Positions 51,081 to 61,938 are shown, numbered from the stretch's first letter. The stretch is DNA of 64,000 bases from Methanoculleus sp. UBA430 (GCF_002506585.1 NZ_DAXW01000003.1:41160-105159); one strand, 5' to 3'. The notes: a model not told the origin generated them from the sequence alone. Made by a program: numbers and translations.

Positions 51081-52451
51081 TCACTTCCTCACCAGCGGGT
51101 GGACCATGTGGATGATGTCGTAGGTGTGGCTCGGGTAGGCCCACGGGATCGCGTCCAGCGTCAGGTCCTCCACCGTCAGGTTGTGCCGGATCACGAGGGC
51201 GAAGACGTTGATCACCTCCTCGACGTGGGGCCCGATGAGGTGGGCCCCGAGGACCCTGTGGGAGTCGCCGTCGATCAGGAGTTTGTAGCCGGCATGCTTC
51301 TCGCCGGTGCTCCGGTTCGTGAAGCGCGCCGAGAGATCCCCGGCATGGACGATGTAGGATATCCCCCTCTCCTTCGCGGCCTCTTCCGTGAGCCCGACCG
51401 ACGCGATGGGCGGGGTCGTGAAGGCGGCACTCGGGACGACGGAGTAGTCCGCGGTCCGGGTGTTGCCGTGCAGGATGTTGTCGACGACGATATGGGCGTC
51501 CCTCACCGCCACCGGCGTCAGTTGCGGACTCTTCGCATTCGCGTCCCCGGCGACGTAGACCGCCGGATTCGAGACGCTCTGGAGGTATTCGTTGACCGCG
51601 ATCCCCCGCCGGTCGGTCTCGACCCCTCCGGCCGCAAGGTCAAGGCCCTCTATCGCGGAGACCCGGCCGGCGCCGTGGACGACCATATCGGCATCGAAGG
51701 TCTTCTCCTGTCCTTTCTTCCCGGCCCGGACCCGGAGGCCGGCGGCGTTCTTCTCGACCGAGAGAAGGGGCATATCCACCCGGACGTCGATCCCGGCCTC
51801 ACGCGACGCGAGCACCACCCGGTCGACGATATCGGGGTCGAATCCCGAGAGCACCCGCCCGCTCCGCTGGAGGATCGTCACCGACGAGCCGGCCCGGGCA
51901 GCCACATGGGCGAACTCGAACGATATGTAGCCCCCGCCGATGAAGACAATCCGCTCCGGGAGCGCTTCAAGGTAGAAGAAGTCGTCGCTCGGGGTCACCA
52001 GGTCTTCCCCCGGGACGCCGAGGGGGCGGGGGTGCGCACCGGCGGCGATCACGACGTACCGGGCCGTGAGGGTATCGTCCCCGATCACGACCCGGTTCGG
52101 GCCTATGAAGCGGGCGGACCCATGATAGGTCTCGATCCCCGCCCCCTGGAACCCCTCCTCCTTCCGCCGGGGGATGGGATCCGTGAACGAACGCACGAAG
52201 GCGACCAGCCGCGGCCAGTCGATCGAGACATCCCCGGATATCCCGTTCCCCTGCTGATTACTGACGCGGGCAACCGTCTCGGCGGCGCCGGCAAGCGCCT
52301 TCTTCGGGACACAACCCCGCAGGGCGCACGTCCCCCCGTAGTCACGTTGATCGGCGATCGCTACCCGCATCCCGGCATCCCTGCAGTGCCAGGCGATGTC
52401 GGAACCGGCGACCCCGGTCCCGATAACGACGAGATCATACTCCTGCTCCAT
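51081..52451 (-). CDS. Pyridine nucleotide-disulfide oxidoreductase (dihydrolipoamide dehydrogenase/glutathione reductase family)
   Basis: The protein is about 456 residues from MEQEYDLVVIGTGVAGSDIA. The FAD motif is GTGVAGS, the redox-active disulfide is GGTCALRGCVPKK (CxxxxC, the glutathione reductase pattern), the NAD(P) site is VFIGGGYISFEFAHVAARAG, and the C-terminal interface is TTPPIASVGLTEEAA. The family catalytic His position holds PWAYPSHTYDIIH, so the His-Glu pair may be altered. Substrate unknown; a thiol/disulfide or metal reductase is possible. Confidence 0.85.
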   Translation of the reverse strand: MEQEYDLVVIGTGVAGSDIAWHCRDAGMRVAIADQRDYGGTCALRGCVPKKALAGAAETVARVSNQQGNGISGDVSIDWPRLVAFVRSFTDPIPRRKEEGFQGAGIETYHGSARFIGPNRVVIGDDTLTARYVVIAAGAHPRPLGVPGEDLVTPSDDFFYLEALPERIVFIGGGYISFEFAHVAARAGSSVTILQRSGRVLSGFDPDIVDRVVLASREAGIDVRVDMPLLSVEKNAAGLRVRAGKKGQEKTFDADMVVHGAGRVSAIEGLDLAAGGVETDRRGIAVNEYLQSVSNPAVYVAGDANAKSPQLTPVAVRDAHIVVDNILHGNTRTADYSVVPSAAFTTPPIASVGLTEEAAKERGISYIVHAGDLSARFTNRSTGEKHAGYKLLIDGDSHRVLGAHLIGPHVEEVINVFALVIRHNLTVEDLTLDAIPWAYPSHTYDIIHMVHPLVRK

Positions 52452-52543
52452 AGTGAATCCTTGGTCGCCACAGAGCCCCATAAAGGTTTACCCGGAGAGA
52501 GTTGACACAGCACCGACGATTACCCCTTCGAGGGGAGGAGCGG

Positions 52544-54327
52544 TCAGAAATAGAGCAGGGAAATGATCCCGACGGCGACAATGATGAAGATGACCGTCAG
52601 AGCGCCCCCCGCCACGAGATAGTCACGGTTCCGGTAGCCTCCGGGGCCCATCAGCAAGGCATTCACCGGGTGCGTGGGGAGGAGGAAGGAGTTCGAGGTG
52701 CAGATCCCGGTGAGGAGCGCCAATCCACGGGGGTCGAGGCCGAGCGAGCCCGCCATCACGAGCACGAGCGGGACCAGGAGAACGGTTGCCGCAATGTTTG
52801 ACATCACGAGCGAGAACGTGGTCGCGAGGACGGCAACTGCGACGAGGATGAGGAGCGTCGGGTACCCGGCGACCAGGCCGACCAACCGGTCGGCGACGAA
52901 CTGTGCGGTTCCAGTCGTATCCATGGCGATGCCAAGCGGGAGGAGGCCGGCGATCAGGACAAGCGTCCGCCAGTCGATGGCCCGGTAGACCTCGCCGACC
53001 GGGATGACCCGGAGGAGGATCATTGCGATCACCCCTGAAAGGAGGCTCACCGGGATCGATAGGCCCGTGTAGGTGAGGGCGACGGCGGCAGCAAAACAGA
53101 GGACGGCGGCCGCTGCTCCACGTTCGCGAACCCCCATCCGCCCCTCGACGGGAGTCACCAGAACGAAGTTCCGGCTCGTGCCGAACGCCCGGAGCCGTTC
53201 CCAGCGGCCCAGGACGACCATCGCATCGCCTGCCCGCAGGGGAATGTCGGCAAGGTCCTTCCGCCGCTCTTCTTCTCCGGAGAGGAGGATCAGCACCTCG
53301 GCACCGTAGGTGACCCGAAACTCGAGGTAGCGGAGCGTCTTGCCGATGACCGGAGCATACGGCCGGACGATCACCTCTGCAAACCCCACGTTTGGATCGG
53401 CCATGACATTTGCGGTGCTCTCCCCGGCCCGGACCCATTCAAGATCGAAATCATCTTTGAACCGTTCGATGTCCCGGTCCTCCCCGAGTATGCTGAGTTC
53501 CTGTCCGGCGGCGAACCGGGTATACCGCCACGGCGTGTAGACGATCTCGCCGCCCTCGGCGATGGAGATGAGGTGGAGGGCGTAACCCGATATCATGTGG
53601 ACATCCTCCCGTGTCTTCCCGACGAGGGGACTTTTAGCAGGGACCCGCAGGTAGGATATCTGGTAGGGCAGGCGCCAGTTCCGGATCAACTCCTCCTGAG
53701 GCGTCAGCCTGGTTCCCTCGCGCCGGGGAAGGACCCGGTCCCCGAAGAAGTAGAAGAAGGCGATCCCGATGAGCAGGAGCGGCAGGCCGACGGGGGCGAC
53801 GGCAAAGAGTTCGAAGGGCACATACCCGCGCTGTCTGAGGAGGTCGTTCAAGATGATGAGGGTGCCCGCCCCGACCATGCTGATAGTCCCCCCGATAGTT
53901 GCAGCGTAGCCAACCGGCAGGAGAAGGTGCGATGCCGGGACCCTCGTGAGCGACGAGACCCGCAGGAGCAGGGGGAGGAAGACGGCGGTGGGACGCTCTG
54001 CATGAACGCCGAGATCCCGCCGGCGACGAGCGAGACGGCGGCGGTCAGGCGCCGCTCATCACGACCGGCAAGCCCGACTATCGCGCGGGCGATCCGGACG
54101 GTCACCCCCGTGCGGTCGAGCCCGCGGCCGAGAACCATCACCGAGAGCATGGCAATCACCGCGCTGCTCGAAAAGCCGGAGAGGGCCTGCACCGGGGTGA
54201 CGAGGCCGAGCCACGCGAGCGCGAGAGTCACGAGAGCGGCGGCGACGTCAACCCGGACAACGCCGGTGATGAAGAGGACGGCGCCACCGGAGAGCACCAG
54301 CAGGGTGAGGAGGACCACGGTCTCCAT
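52544..54327 (-). pseudogene. SLC13-type permease with RCK/TrkA-C domains, frameshifted
   Basis: Reading leftward from the ATG at 54327, METVVLLTLLVLSGG and GFSSSAVIAMLSVMVLGRGL begin a DASS/SLC13 transporter. The frame is lost near 53995 after SLVAGGISAFMQS; the other frame continues with PTAVFLPLLLRVS and GTISMVGAGTLIILNDLLR. Two regulatory TrkA-C-like domains follow (LGEDRDIERFKDDFDLE; LRYLEFRVTYGAEVLILLSG), then more TM helices and the stop at 52544. The full protein would be ~595 residues. A single small indel explains it, so it is either a recent pseudogene or a sequence error. Probable substrates are dicarboxylate, sulfate or a related anion. Confidence 0.78.
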
Positions 54328-54378
54328 CAGGCACCCAGGGTGCGGGAAGCAGAAATAGATACGGTCGGGCCCGGATGA

Positions 54379-55089
54379 TCACTCGTACATCGCGCGGGTG
54401 ACCCAATGCGGCTCAAACTGGCCGCGGTGGAAGACCCGGACCTCGACCTCCGCACCCTTCCGGAAGTCCCGCATCAGGAGGTCGTAGGTCCGCCGGACGT
54501 AGCGCAACCCTTCGGCGGCAAAGAGGTCGCGGAGAGCCCGCCGGAACCGGATCGCCTGGTCGATGAAGGCCGCCTCGTAGGCACGGGTCTCCCGGGCGAT
54601 CCGGGCGCACTCTTCCGCGTCGATCGGGGTATTGTAGCACCCGTGCTCGTTTAAGCCGCCGATCTGCCGCCAGTCGACGGCGCCCGTCTCGTCGGCCTCT
54701 CGATGGAGCATGTAGGGATAGATCCGGCAGATGGCAAACCTCTGAGCGTAGATGCTGCACCTGCCGTCGGAGAGGAAGATGCAGGAGCCGTCCGGCTTTG
54801 TCCTGAGGGCGTAACCCGATACGTAGAAGTGTCCCTGCTGGTCGCAGGCATCGAAGTCCGGCGCCGGGATGATGGCGTCCGGCGCAAACCTGCGGACACG
54901 GTCGGTGTCCTCCTCGAGCAGAAAGACGTGGCCGTTGAACTCGCGGGTGCAACACCGTCCGCAGCAGTCGCAGGAGAACCCGACCTCACGGATGATCTCG
55001 ATGAACTCCTCTTCCGGGAACCGGAGGAGATTATCGCGTTCTGCTTTGAGGGCAGCAATCTCTTCGTCGAATGTGAACGTAACCGGCAG
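54379..55089 (-). CDS. YkgJ-family cysteine-cluster protein
   Basis: The protein is about 236 residues. The cluster pattern is CDCCGRCCTREF near the N-terminus, then CIFLSDGRCSIYAQRFAICR ending in IYPYM. This is the CxxCxxCC...C...C...CR.YP layout of YkgJ (UPF0153) proteins, which probably bind zinc or an iron-sulphur centre. No ATG lies in this frame before the conserved part: a TGA is just upstream, and the first residues (LPVTFTFDEEIAALK) suggest initiation at the CTG at 55089 after CGGAGG, or a frameshift from the ATG at 55099. The C-terminal half (HWVTRAMYE end) is unrecognised. Confidence 0.7.
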   Translation of the reverse strand: MPVTFTFDEEIAALKAERDNLLRFPEEEFIEIIREVGFSCDCCGRCCTREFNGHVFLLEEDTDRVRRFAPDAIIPAPDFDACDQQGHFYVSGYALRTKPDGSCIFLSDGRCSIYAQRFAICRIYPYMLHREADETGAVDWRQIGGLNEHGCYNTPIDAEECARIARETRAYEAAFIDQAIRFRRALRDLFAAEGLRYVRRTYDLLMRDFRKGAEVEVRVFHRGQFEPHWVTRAMYE

Positions 55090-55255
55090 CCTCCGTCATC
55101 GTGCCCGGCACGAATGCCGGGATCGCTATCACAGGTGTTTGAGGGGAGAGGGGATATGCCCTTCGGGCCACGGTAAAAGACTTCGAAAATATTCGTAGGT
55201 TACGCAAACCTGATACCCACGCGCGTGCATCATCCTTCATCGGAAGGTGATGACT

Positions 55256-57178
55256 ATGGGGAACTGGAAACCGGCGACGGTAGTCGCCATCGGCTGCCTG
55301 GTGATCGCCGCGATCATCGGGACCGCCTTCGCGTCGGAGGACGCGGGGAGAGAAGCCTACGGAGATTTACAGAAGTTTGCATCGAACGAGGAGATAGAAG
55401 CGTTCCTGAAAGAACACGCACAGGGAGGGTGGAACGGCAGCGGCTACCCCCGGACCACCGGGGGCGTCATGCCTGAAAGCGATTACGCACCGGCACCGAT
55501 GGCGACGTCCGCCCCGACCTCCTCAGCCGGCGACTACTCCACGACGAACGTGCAGGTGAAGGGCGTGGACGAGGCCGACTTCCTGAAGAACGACGGGAAG
55601 TACATCTACATCATCTCGGGCGAGAGGCTCGTGATCATCGAGGCCTTCCCTCCGGAGGATGCGAAGACCATCTCCGAGACCCGGATCGACGGGAGCCCGA
55701 AGGCGCTCTTCCTCGCCGGCGACCGCCTGGTGGTCTTTGCCACGACGACGGATGAGGAGATGACCGCCGTGGAAGGGAGCGTAACGCCGGTCCCGGTCTG
55801 GCGGACGGTGACGCATGCCTACGTCTACGACATCAGCGACCGAAAAGACCCGGAGCGGGTCCGCGACGTGACCTTCACCGGGAACTACTATGACGCCCGG
55901 ATGGTCGGGGACTACGTCTACACCATCACACAGGAGCCCCCGGTCTGGGTGCGGGACAGGATCGCCCTTCCCGAGGTGAGGGGCGGCAGCGGCGAGCCGA
56001 TCCAGCCCGACGTCTACCGTCCGATAAGTCCCCTGCAGAACTACGTCTTCTACACCGCAGGCGGCTTCTCGGTCCGGAACGACACGGGCGCTCCCGACGC
56101 CGAGACCTTCCTCCTCGGCTACGACACCACCCTCTTTGCGTCGCAGGAGAACCTCTACATCGGGTACCGGAACATGGGGCCGGTCTCCAGCGACGTAGTC
56201 TTCGAGGCGCCGCCGGACGGCACCGGCACCCGTGACCGGACGATCATCCACCGGTTCGCGATCGAGCGGGGAGCGATCGACTACCGGGCGATGGGCGAGG
56301 TCCCCGGGCACCTCTTAAACCAGTTCTCGCTCGACGAGTACGAGGGGAACCTCCGTGTGGCAACGACCGTCGAGGGATGGACGCGGGAAGGGTCGGTCCA
56401 GTACAACAACGTCTATGTCCTCGATCCCGCGATGAGGACCATCGGGACACTCGAACATATCGCGCCGGACGAGCGGATCTACGCCGCCCGGTTCGCCGGC
56501 GACCGGCTCTACCTGGTGACGTTCAAGCAGATCGACCCCCTCTTCGTCATCGACCTCTCGGACCCGAAGCACCCGGGCATCCTCGGTGAGCTCAAGATCC
56601 CGGGCTACTCCGACTACCTCCACCCCATTGGGACCGACCACATCATCGGTGTCGGGAAGGAGACGAGCGAGAACCAGTGGGGCGGCGTCTCGGTCGCGGG
56701 CCTCAAGGTTGCCCTCTTCGACGTCTCGGACGTGAACAAACCGGTTCAGGTCGACAGCGTCGTGATCGGGGAGGCCGGGACGGACTCTCTCGCGCTTCGC
56801 GATCACAAGGCCTTCCTCTTTATCGAGGAGAAGGGGCTCCTCGTCCTCCCGGTGAGCGAGGTCAAAAGGATCGAGAATCCCTCGTCACGGTATCCGGGCT
56901 CATATGCCACCACAACCTGGCAGGGGGCCTACATCTACCGGGTGAGCCCTGAGGAGGGGCTCACTCTCGTGGGCACGGTCGCCCATGCCGAGAGGGACGC
57001 CTCCTACGCCTGGAACTCACCCGACGCGGTAGAGCGGTCGCTCTTCATGGACGAGACCCTCTACACGATCTCAAAGAGGAGCGTCATCATGACCGATCTT
57101 GCCGACGGCAGCCGGGTGGGCGAGGTCCTCCTCCCCTACCGGTGGGAGGTCTATCCGACCCCGTACCCGGTCTGGTGA
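55256..57178 (+). CDS. Secreted beta-propeller protein
   Basis: The protein is about 640 residues. The start at 55256 (MGNWKPATVVAIGCLVIAAI) has GGAAGGTG 6-7 bp upstream and gives a signal peptide/TM helix ending near AFASEDAG. The mature part starts with VQVKGVDEADFLKNDGKYIY, characteristic of the secreted archaeal beta-propeller family (PF09826), with repeated blades such as VYDISDRKDPERV, VIDLSDPKHPGIL and LFDVSDVNKPVQV. No catalytic site is known. It is probably cell-surface. It overlaps the convergent P-ATPase gene by 28 bp. Confidence 0.9.
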   Translation: MGNWKPATVVAIGCLVIAAIIGTAFASEDAGREAYGDLQKFASNEEIEAFLKEHAQGGWNGSGYPRTTGGVMPESDYAPAPMATSAPTSSAGDYSTTNVQVKGVDEADFLKNDGKYIYIISGERLVIIEAFPPEDAKTISETRIDGSPKALFLAGDRLVVFATTTDEEMTAVEGSVTPVPVWRTVTHAYVYDISDRKDPERVRDVTFTGNYYDARMVGDYVYTITQEPPVWVRDRIALPEVRGGSGEPIQPDVYRPISPLQNYVFYTAGGFSVRNDTGAPDAETFLLGYDTTLFASQENLYIGYRNMGPVSSDVVFEAPPDGTGTRDRTIIHRFAIERGAIDYRAMGEVPGHLLNQFSLDEYEGNLRVATTVEGWTREGSVQYNNVYVLDPAMRTIGTLEHIAPDERIYAARFAGDRLYLVTFKQIDPLFVIDLSDPKHPGILGELKIPGYSDYLHPIGTDHIIGVGKETSENQWGGVSVAGLKVALFDVSDVNKPVQVDSVVIGEAGTDSLALRDHKAFLFIEEKGLLVLPVSEVKRIENPSSRYPGSYATTTWQGAYIYRVSPEEGLTLVGTVAHAERDASYAWNSPDAVERSLFMDETLYTISKRSVIMTDLADGSRVGEVLLPYRWEVYPTPYPVW

Positions 57179-59928
57179 CCTGGAGGGCGGTGTTCCCTCA
57201 CCGCCTTGAAGATCTCCATCACGACCACGACGAGAGAGGCGAGGCCGAGCAACGTGAGCCACTCAAGCAGGGAGACCGGCTGCAACTGGAGCACGTCCTG
57301 GAGGATGGGCACATAGAGCGCGAGAATGTGGATGCCCTGTGCGGCGACGACACCGGCGATCAGGAAGTAGTTGCGGCTTATCGGGACACGGAAAGCTGAG
57401 AGGTACTCCGACCGGCAGTTGAAGACATGGAAGTTCTCAAGGAGGACCATCAGCAGGACGATCAGGTTCCGGGCCGCAAACTCGTCCCACCCGTATGAAA
57501 GAAACCAATACCAGGCACCGAGCGCGATGAGAGCGATCACCGTACCGGAGAGAAGCGTCTCCTCCAGCATCAACCGGTTGAAGATCCCCTCCTCCGGCCT
57601 CCGTGGCGGCCGGTTCATGACGCCGGGCTCGCCTCCCTCGAACGCCAGCGCTACCCCCTGAATACCGTTCGTCACCAGGTTCAGCCAGAGGAGCTGGACC
57701 GCGAGCAGCGGTAACGGCAGACCGATGAGGAGAGCGACCAGAAAGAGGAGCACCTCCGCGAATCCGGTCGAGACCAGGAGATAGACGACCTTCCGGACGT
57801 TGTCGTAGGCGTACCGGCCCTCCTCGATCCCGGCGACGATCGAGGCGAAGTCGTCGTCGGTGATGATCAGCGACGCCGTATCCTTGGCGACATCGGTCCC
57901 CGAACCCATCGCGACCCCGATGTTCGCGCTCCGGAGCGCCGGCGCGTCGTTGACCCCGTCCCCGGTGACCGCGACGAAGGCCCCGCTCTCTCGGTAGGCC
58001 TCAACGATCCGGAGTTTCTGCAGCGGCGTCACCCGGGCGAAGACCCGGGCACCCTGCACCCGGTCGACGAACTCAGAGAATGTCGCGATCTCGCCGTCTC
58101 CCAGTTCTGCGCCGGTGATCACCTCGTCGGGAGAGGCCGCGATAGCAAGCTCCCGGGCGATGGCGAGGGCCGTCGCGGGGTGGTCACCCGTCACCATCAC
58201 CACATCGACCCCGGCGTCACGGCACCGCCGGATGGCATCGGGGACGTCGGGCCGGATCGGATCGATGAACCCGACCAGGCCGAGGAGTTCGAGGGGAGGC
58301 AGCTCGGGGTTCTCCGCAGAGACCGGTCCCTCTGCACGGCCACGGGCCACGGCGAGCACCCGGTATCCCCGGGAGGTGAGGCTGTCGAGGTCCTCCTGCA
58401 CGCGGCCAGGGTCGAGGGGGACATTCCCTTCCTCCCCCGTGGCCATGGTCCGGCAGAACGGGAGGACCGTCTCGACAGCCCCCTTGACCGCCACCATGAC
58501 TTCTTCACCCTCAGGATACCAGACGGCGGCATACCGCCGTTCGGACTCGAAGGGGATCTCGACAATGGGAGGTGCGCTCTCGCGGATATGAGCCGGATCG
58601 AGCCCCAGCTTGTAGGTGAGCGCGAGGAACGCCACGTCGATCGCGTCGCCCCGGTGAGCCCAGTCTCCTTCATCGGTCTGCTCCAGGGCGGCCTCGTTGG
58701 TTATCGTCGCAGCCCGGGCCAGACGCTCCAGGCGGCTACGGGCAGCGCCGGCTACCGGGGCGCCGTGGGTATCGAGGACCTCCCCCTCACCCACATACCC
58801 GGCGCCCATGACAGAGACCTCCTCACCCGTGGGCAGGACGACCAGACGGGCGGTCTGCTGGTTCACGGTGAGGGTGCCGGTCTTGTCGCTTGCGATCAGT
58901 GTACAGCTCCCGAGGCTCTCCACGGCCGCAAGGAACCGGACAATGACGTTCCGCCCCGCCATCCGTGACGTAGCGATCGAGAGCGCGACCGTCAGGGCGA
59001 CCGGAAGCCCTTCGGGGATCGCCGAGACCGCGAGCGCGACGGCGAGGAAGAAGACCTCAAGGGGAGGGACCCCCTGGCCGAGGACGATGATCGCGAGCAG
59101 TCCGGTGGCAGCAAGGACGGCGATGCTGATCTTCCGGGAGAAATCCTCCATGCGGAGGACGAGCGGTGGTTTGCCCGTCTCCGATGCTGTGACCGTCTCG
59201 GCGATCTGCCCGATCTCGGTGTGCTGGCCCGTCGCGACCACGACCCCCCTACCGCGGCCGGTCATGACGGTGCTGCCGGCATAAAGCATACCCAGCCGGT
59301 CGCCGGGAGGGAGGGCTGCATTCACGGGATCAGGGTTCTTCCTGACCGCGTGGGACTCACCGGTCAGGAGCGATTCGTCGACGGTGAGCGATCGTGCCGT
59401 GAGGATGCGGATGTCGGCGGGGACCCGGTCGCCCGATTCCAGGGAAACGCGGTCGCCGGGGACCAGGTCCTCCGCCGGGACCGTCGCCTCGCGGCCGCCC
59501 CGCTTCACCCGTGCGTAGATCCTGAGCATCTGCTGGAGGGCCGTTGCGCTCCTCTCCGCCTTCACTTCCTGAAACGTACCAATGACGGCGTTAATCAGGA
59601 TGACGATGAATATGAAGACCGCATCGGTGAAGTCGGCGAAGAGGATGGAAATGATCCCGGCCGCAAGGAGGACGTAGATGAGCGGGCTCATGAACTGGCG
59701 AAGGAAGACCTCAAAGACCGTCGGCGGCCGCTTCTGCGGGAGGGCATTCTCCCCGAAGATCTCCCGTCGCCGGGCGGCCTCGATGTCGGAGAGGCCTTCC
59801 GAAGGCGAAGCGAACCGCCCGGCCACATCATCTGTCGGGAGAGCGTGCCACGCCGTCGTCCTCGACTCGTCGGGAGAGATAGAGGGAGCCATCATTGCCG
59901 TGTTGTCACGCGTGGCCATAAAAACCAT
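57151..59928 (-). CDS. P-type (Ca2+-type) cation-transporting ATPase
   Basis: The protein is about 925 residues. The phosphorylation site is ASDKTGTLTVNQQTA, the transport-site helix is AVSAIPEGLPVALTVAL (PEGL of type II ATPases), the actuator has VDESLLTGES, and the hinge is VTGDGVNDAPALR. There are ten predicted TM helices. The pattern matches SERCA/PMCA-like Ca2+ (or Na+/H+) pumps. Start codons at 59928, 59919 and 59895 are all possible. It ends inside the last codons of the propeller gene. Confidence 0.93.
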   Translation of the reverse strand: MVFMATRDNTAMMAPSISPDESRTTAWHALPTDDVAGRFASPSEGLSDIEAARRREIFGENALPQKRPPTVFEVFLRQFMSPLIYVLLAAGIISILFADFTDAVFIFIVILINAVIGTFQEVKAERSATALQQMLRIYARVKRGGREATVPAEDLVPGDRVSLESGDRVPADIRILTARSLTVDESLLTGESHAVRKNPDPVNAALPPGDRLGMLYAGSTVMTGRGRGVVVATGQHTEIGQIAETVTASETGKPPLVLRMEDFSRKISIAVLAATGLLAIIVLGQGVPPLEVFFLAVALAVSAIPEGLPVALTVALSIATSRMAGRNVIVRFLAAVESLGSCTLIASDKTGTLTVNQQTARLVVLPTGEEVSVMGAGYVGEGEVLDTHGAPVAGAARSRLERLARAATITNEAALEQTDEGDWAHRGDAIDVAFLALTYKLGLDPAHIRESAPPIVEIPFESERRYAAVWYPEGEEVMVAVKGAVETVLPFCRTMATGEEGNVPLDPGRVQEDLDSLTSRGYRVLAVARGRAEGPVSAENPELPPLELLGLVGFIDPIRPDVPDAIRRCRDAGVDVVMVTGDHPATALAIARELAIAASPDEVITGAELGDGEIATFSEFVDRVQGARVFARVTPLQKLRIVEAYRESGAFVAVTGDGVNDAPALRSANIGVAMGSGTDVAKDTASLIITDDDFASIVAGIEEGRYAYDNVRKVVYLLVSTGFAEVLLFLVALLIGLPLPLLAVQLLWLNLVTNGIQGVALAFEGGEPGVMNRPPRRPEEGIFNRLMLEETLLSGTVIALIALGAWYWFLSYGWDEFAARNLIVLLMVLLENFHVFNCRSEYLSAFRVPISRNYFLIAGVVAAQGIHILALYVPILQDVLQLQPVSLLEWLTLLGLASLVVVVMEIFKAVREHRPPGHQTGYGVG

Positions 59929-59961
59929 GCATCGATGCCAGCAGAATGAGATCCCCCTGCC

Positions 59962-61878
59962 TCACCGCAGCCCTTCCCGGGGGATGCCTGCCGGCGCGTG
60001 CTCCGGGACCCACCGCCCTTCTGCATGCGCGAGGTACAGGGCGCTGTTGACGAGGCCGATGTGGGTGTAGGCCTGCGGGAAGTTGCCGAGGAACTCCCCG
60101 GTCTCGGGGTCGAACTCTTCGGGGAAAAGGCCTACGGTGTTTGCCCGGGCCACGATCCCATCAAAGATCTCCCTCGCTTCCTCCACCCTCCCCGACAGGG
60201 CCAGCACGTCCACCAGCCAGCAGGTGCAGAGGCCGAAGGCTCCCTCCCCGCCGGGGAGGCCGTCGTCGGTGAGGTAACGGTAGACGAGGCCGTTCTTCGT
60301 CAGGTATTCGAGTGTTGCATCGATCGTCCCCTGCACGCGCTCGTCGTCGAAGGGGAGAAACTCCACGAGTGGGATCCTGAGATTGACCGCATCGAGCGCT
60401 TTCGACCCGAACGCCTGCACGAACGAACCCACCTCGGGATCGTATCCCTCGGTGAGCACCCGTTCCCGGATGGTCTCCCGGGCCTTCTTCCACCGGTCCA
60501 CGTCGCCGGAGAGGCCGTGGTGCTCCGCGAGGTAGATCGCCCGGTCGAGAGCGACCCAGACCATCACCTTCGAGTAGACGAAATGCTGTGGCGGGCCCCG
60601 GATCTCCCAGATCCCCTGGTCGGGCTCCTTCCACCTCCTGCAGGCGTAATCGGCGACGGCAGAGAGGAACCGGAGGGCTTCGGGTCCCAGGTTCACGCCC
60701 CGGCGAGCGAGCTCGTAGCCGGTTGAGACGAGCTCCCCGAAGATCTCAAGCTGCAACTGGTAGGCGGCGGCGTTCCCTACCCGGACCGGGCGCGAGCCCC
60801 GGTAGCCCTCCAGGTGTTCAAGTTCGATCTCCGTGAGATCGGCCGTTGCATCGTGCAACGCAAAAAGCACCTGCGGCTGCCGCGCTCCGGTGTGCGCCTC
60901 GGCCGTCCGCTCCATCCACTGAAGGAACTCAATCGCCTCCCGGGGGTGGCCGAGGGAGACCAGGGCCTGGGCCGTCATCGAGGCGTCGCGGACCCACGCG
61001 TAGCGGTAATCCCAGTTCCGGACCCCGCCGATCTCCTCGGGAAGGGATGTCGTGGGCGCGGCGGCGATCGCTCCCGTGTCGGCCATGGTCAGGAGTTTCA
61101 GGGTCAGTTCGGACCGGGTGACATAGGGGAGCCACTCCCCGGCCCAGCGCGGTGTCTGCGCCAGATCCTCGTAGTGCGCCCAGGTCCGCCAGACCTGGAC
61201 CGTCCCGGCAAGCGCCGCTTCGGCGCGGGTGGGATCGCAGGTCATGTCCTCAAGACCCCAGCGGGTCTGAAGGAGCCTCCGGTCGCCCTTCCGCATCGTA
61301 AACCGGGCGCGAAGGGTGGCATCCCGCCTGCTCGCGTCGCTCTCGTCGCTCTCAAGACCGCAGAGAAACAGCGCCTCGCCGCCGCCGGTGGCAAGCCACC
61401 CGCCCGGGACCTCTTCTATCCACGTCTGGATCCGGGCGTAGTCGAACCGCGGCGACCATTCGACCGCCACATCCACGACACCCTCCTCGCACTCGAGGAT
61501 GCGGATGATCACCGGCGGGGCATGCGACCCGCCGCGGCCGGCGATCTCTCCTGCAAGCGGCATCAGGTCGGTCACGGCAAGTCTCCCGGTGTCCGTTGTG
61601 AACCGGGTGATCAGGACGTTGGTGTCTTCGATATACCCCTGCTCGCCGGAACTTGCTCCCACGGCCGAGACTGAGAAGCGCCCGCCGCGGCCGGTATCGA
61701 GGATGGCGGCAAAGACGCTCGGGCTGTCGAGGTACGGGAAGCAGCACCAGTCGATCGAGCCGTTCCGTCCGACGAGCGCCGCCGTCCTGAGGTTGCCGAT
61801 GATTCCGTAGTCTGATATGGGCAGGTAGCCGGCAGGTGCCGGACCTCCCACCGGGCGAGGTTCTCGTGGAGTGCGCAT
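59962..61878 (-). CDS. Glycoside hydrolase family 15 protein (glucoamylase/trehalase-like)
   Basis: The protein is 638 residues. The N-terminal super-beta-sandwich (ISDYGIIGNLRTAALVGRNG, IDWCCFPYLDSPSVFA) is followed by an (alpha/alpha)6 barrel with RNWDYRYAWVRDASMTAQAL, which carries a general-acid region, and GIWEIRGPPQHFVYSKVMVW, with the second Glu. There is no signal peptide, so it acts in the cytoplasm. Archaeal members hydrolyse trehalose or malto-oligosaccharides; which applies here is open. It lies 33 bp upstream of the P-ATPase gene on the same strand. Confidence 0.9.
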   Translation of the reverse strand: MRTPREPRPVGGPAPAGYLPISDYGIIGNLRTAALVGRNGSIDWCCFPYLDSPSVFAAILDTGRGGRFSVSAVGASSGEQGYIEDTNVLITRFTTDTGRLAVTDLMPLAGEIAGRGGSHAPPVIIRILECEEGVVDVAVEWSPRFDYARIQTWIEEVPGGWLATGGGEALFLCGLESDESDASRRDATLRARFTMRKGDRRLLQTRWGLEDMTCDPTRAEAALAGTVQVWRTWAHYEDLAQTPRWAGEWLPYVTRSELTLKLLTMADTGAIAAAPTTSLPEEIGGVRNWDYRYAWVRDASMTAQALVSLGHPREAIEFLQWMERTAEAHTGARQPQVLFALHDATADLTEIELEHLEGYRGSRPVRVGNAAAYQLQLEIFGELVSTGYELARRGVNLGPEALRFLSAVADYACRRWKEPDQGIWEIRGPPQHFVYSKVMVWVALDRAIYLAEHHGLSGDVDRWKKARETIRERVLTEGYDPEVGSFVQAFGSKALDAVNLRIPLVEFLPFDDERVQGTIDATLEYLTKNGLVYRYLTDDGLPGGEGAFGLCTCWLVDVLALSGRVEEAREIFDGIVARANTVGLFPEEFDPETGEFLGNFPQAYTHIGLVNSALYLAHAEGRWVPEHAPAGIPREGLR

Positions 61879-61938
61879 GGGGGGAGACGGGTCACCAACC
61901 TATAAAAACCTGAAGGCAGTGACCTGCAACGGCGCAGG

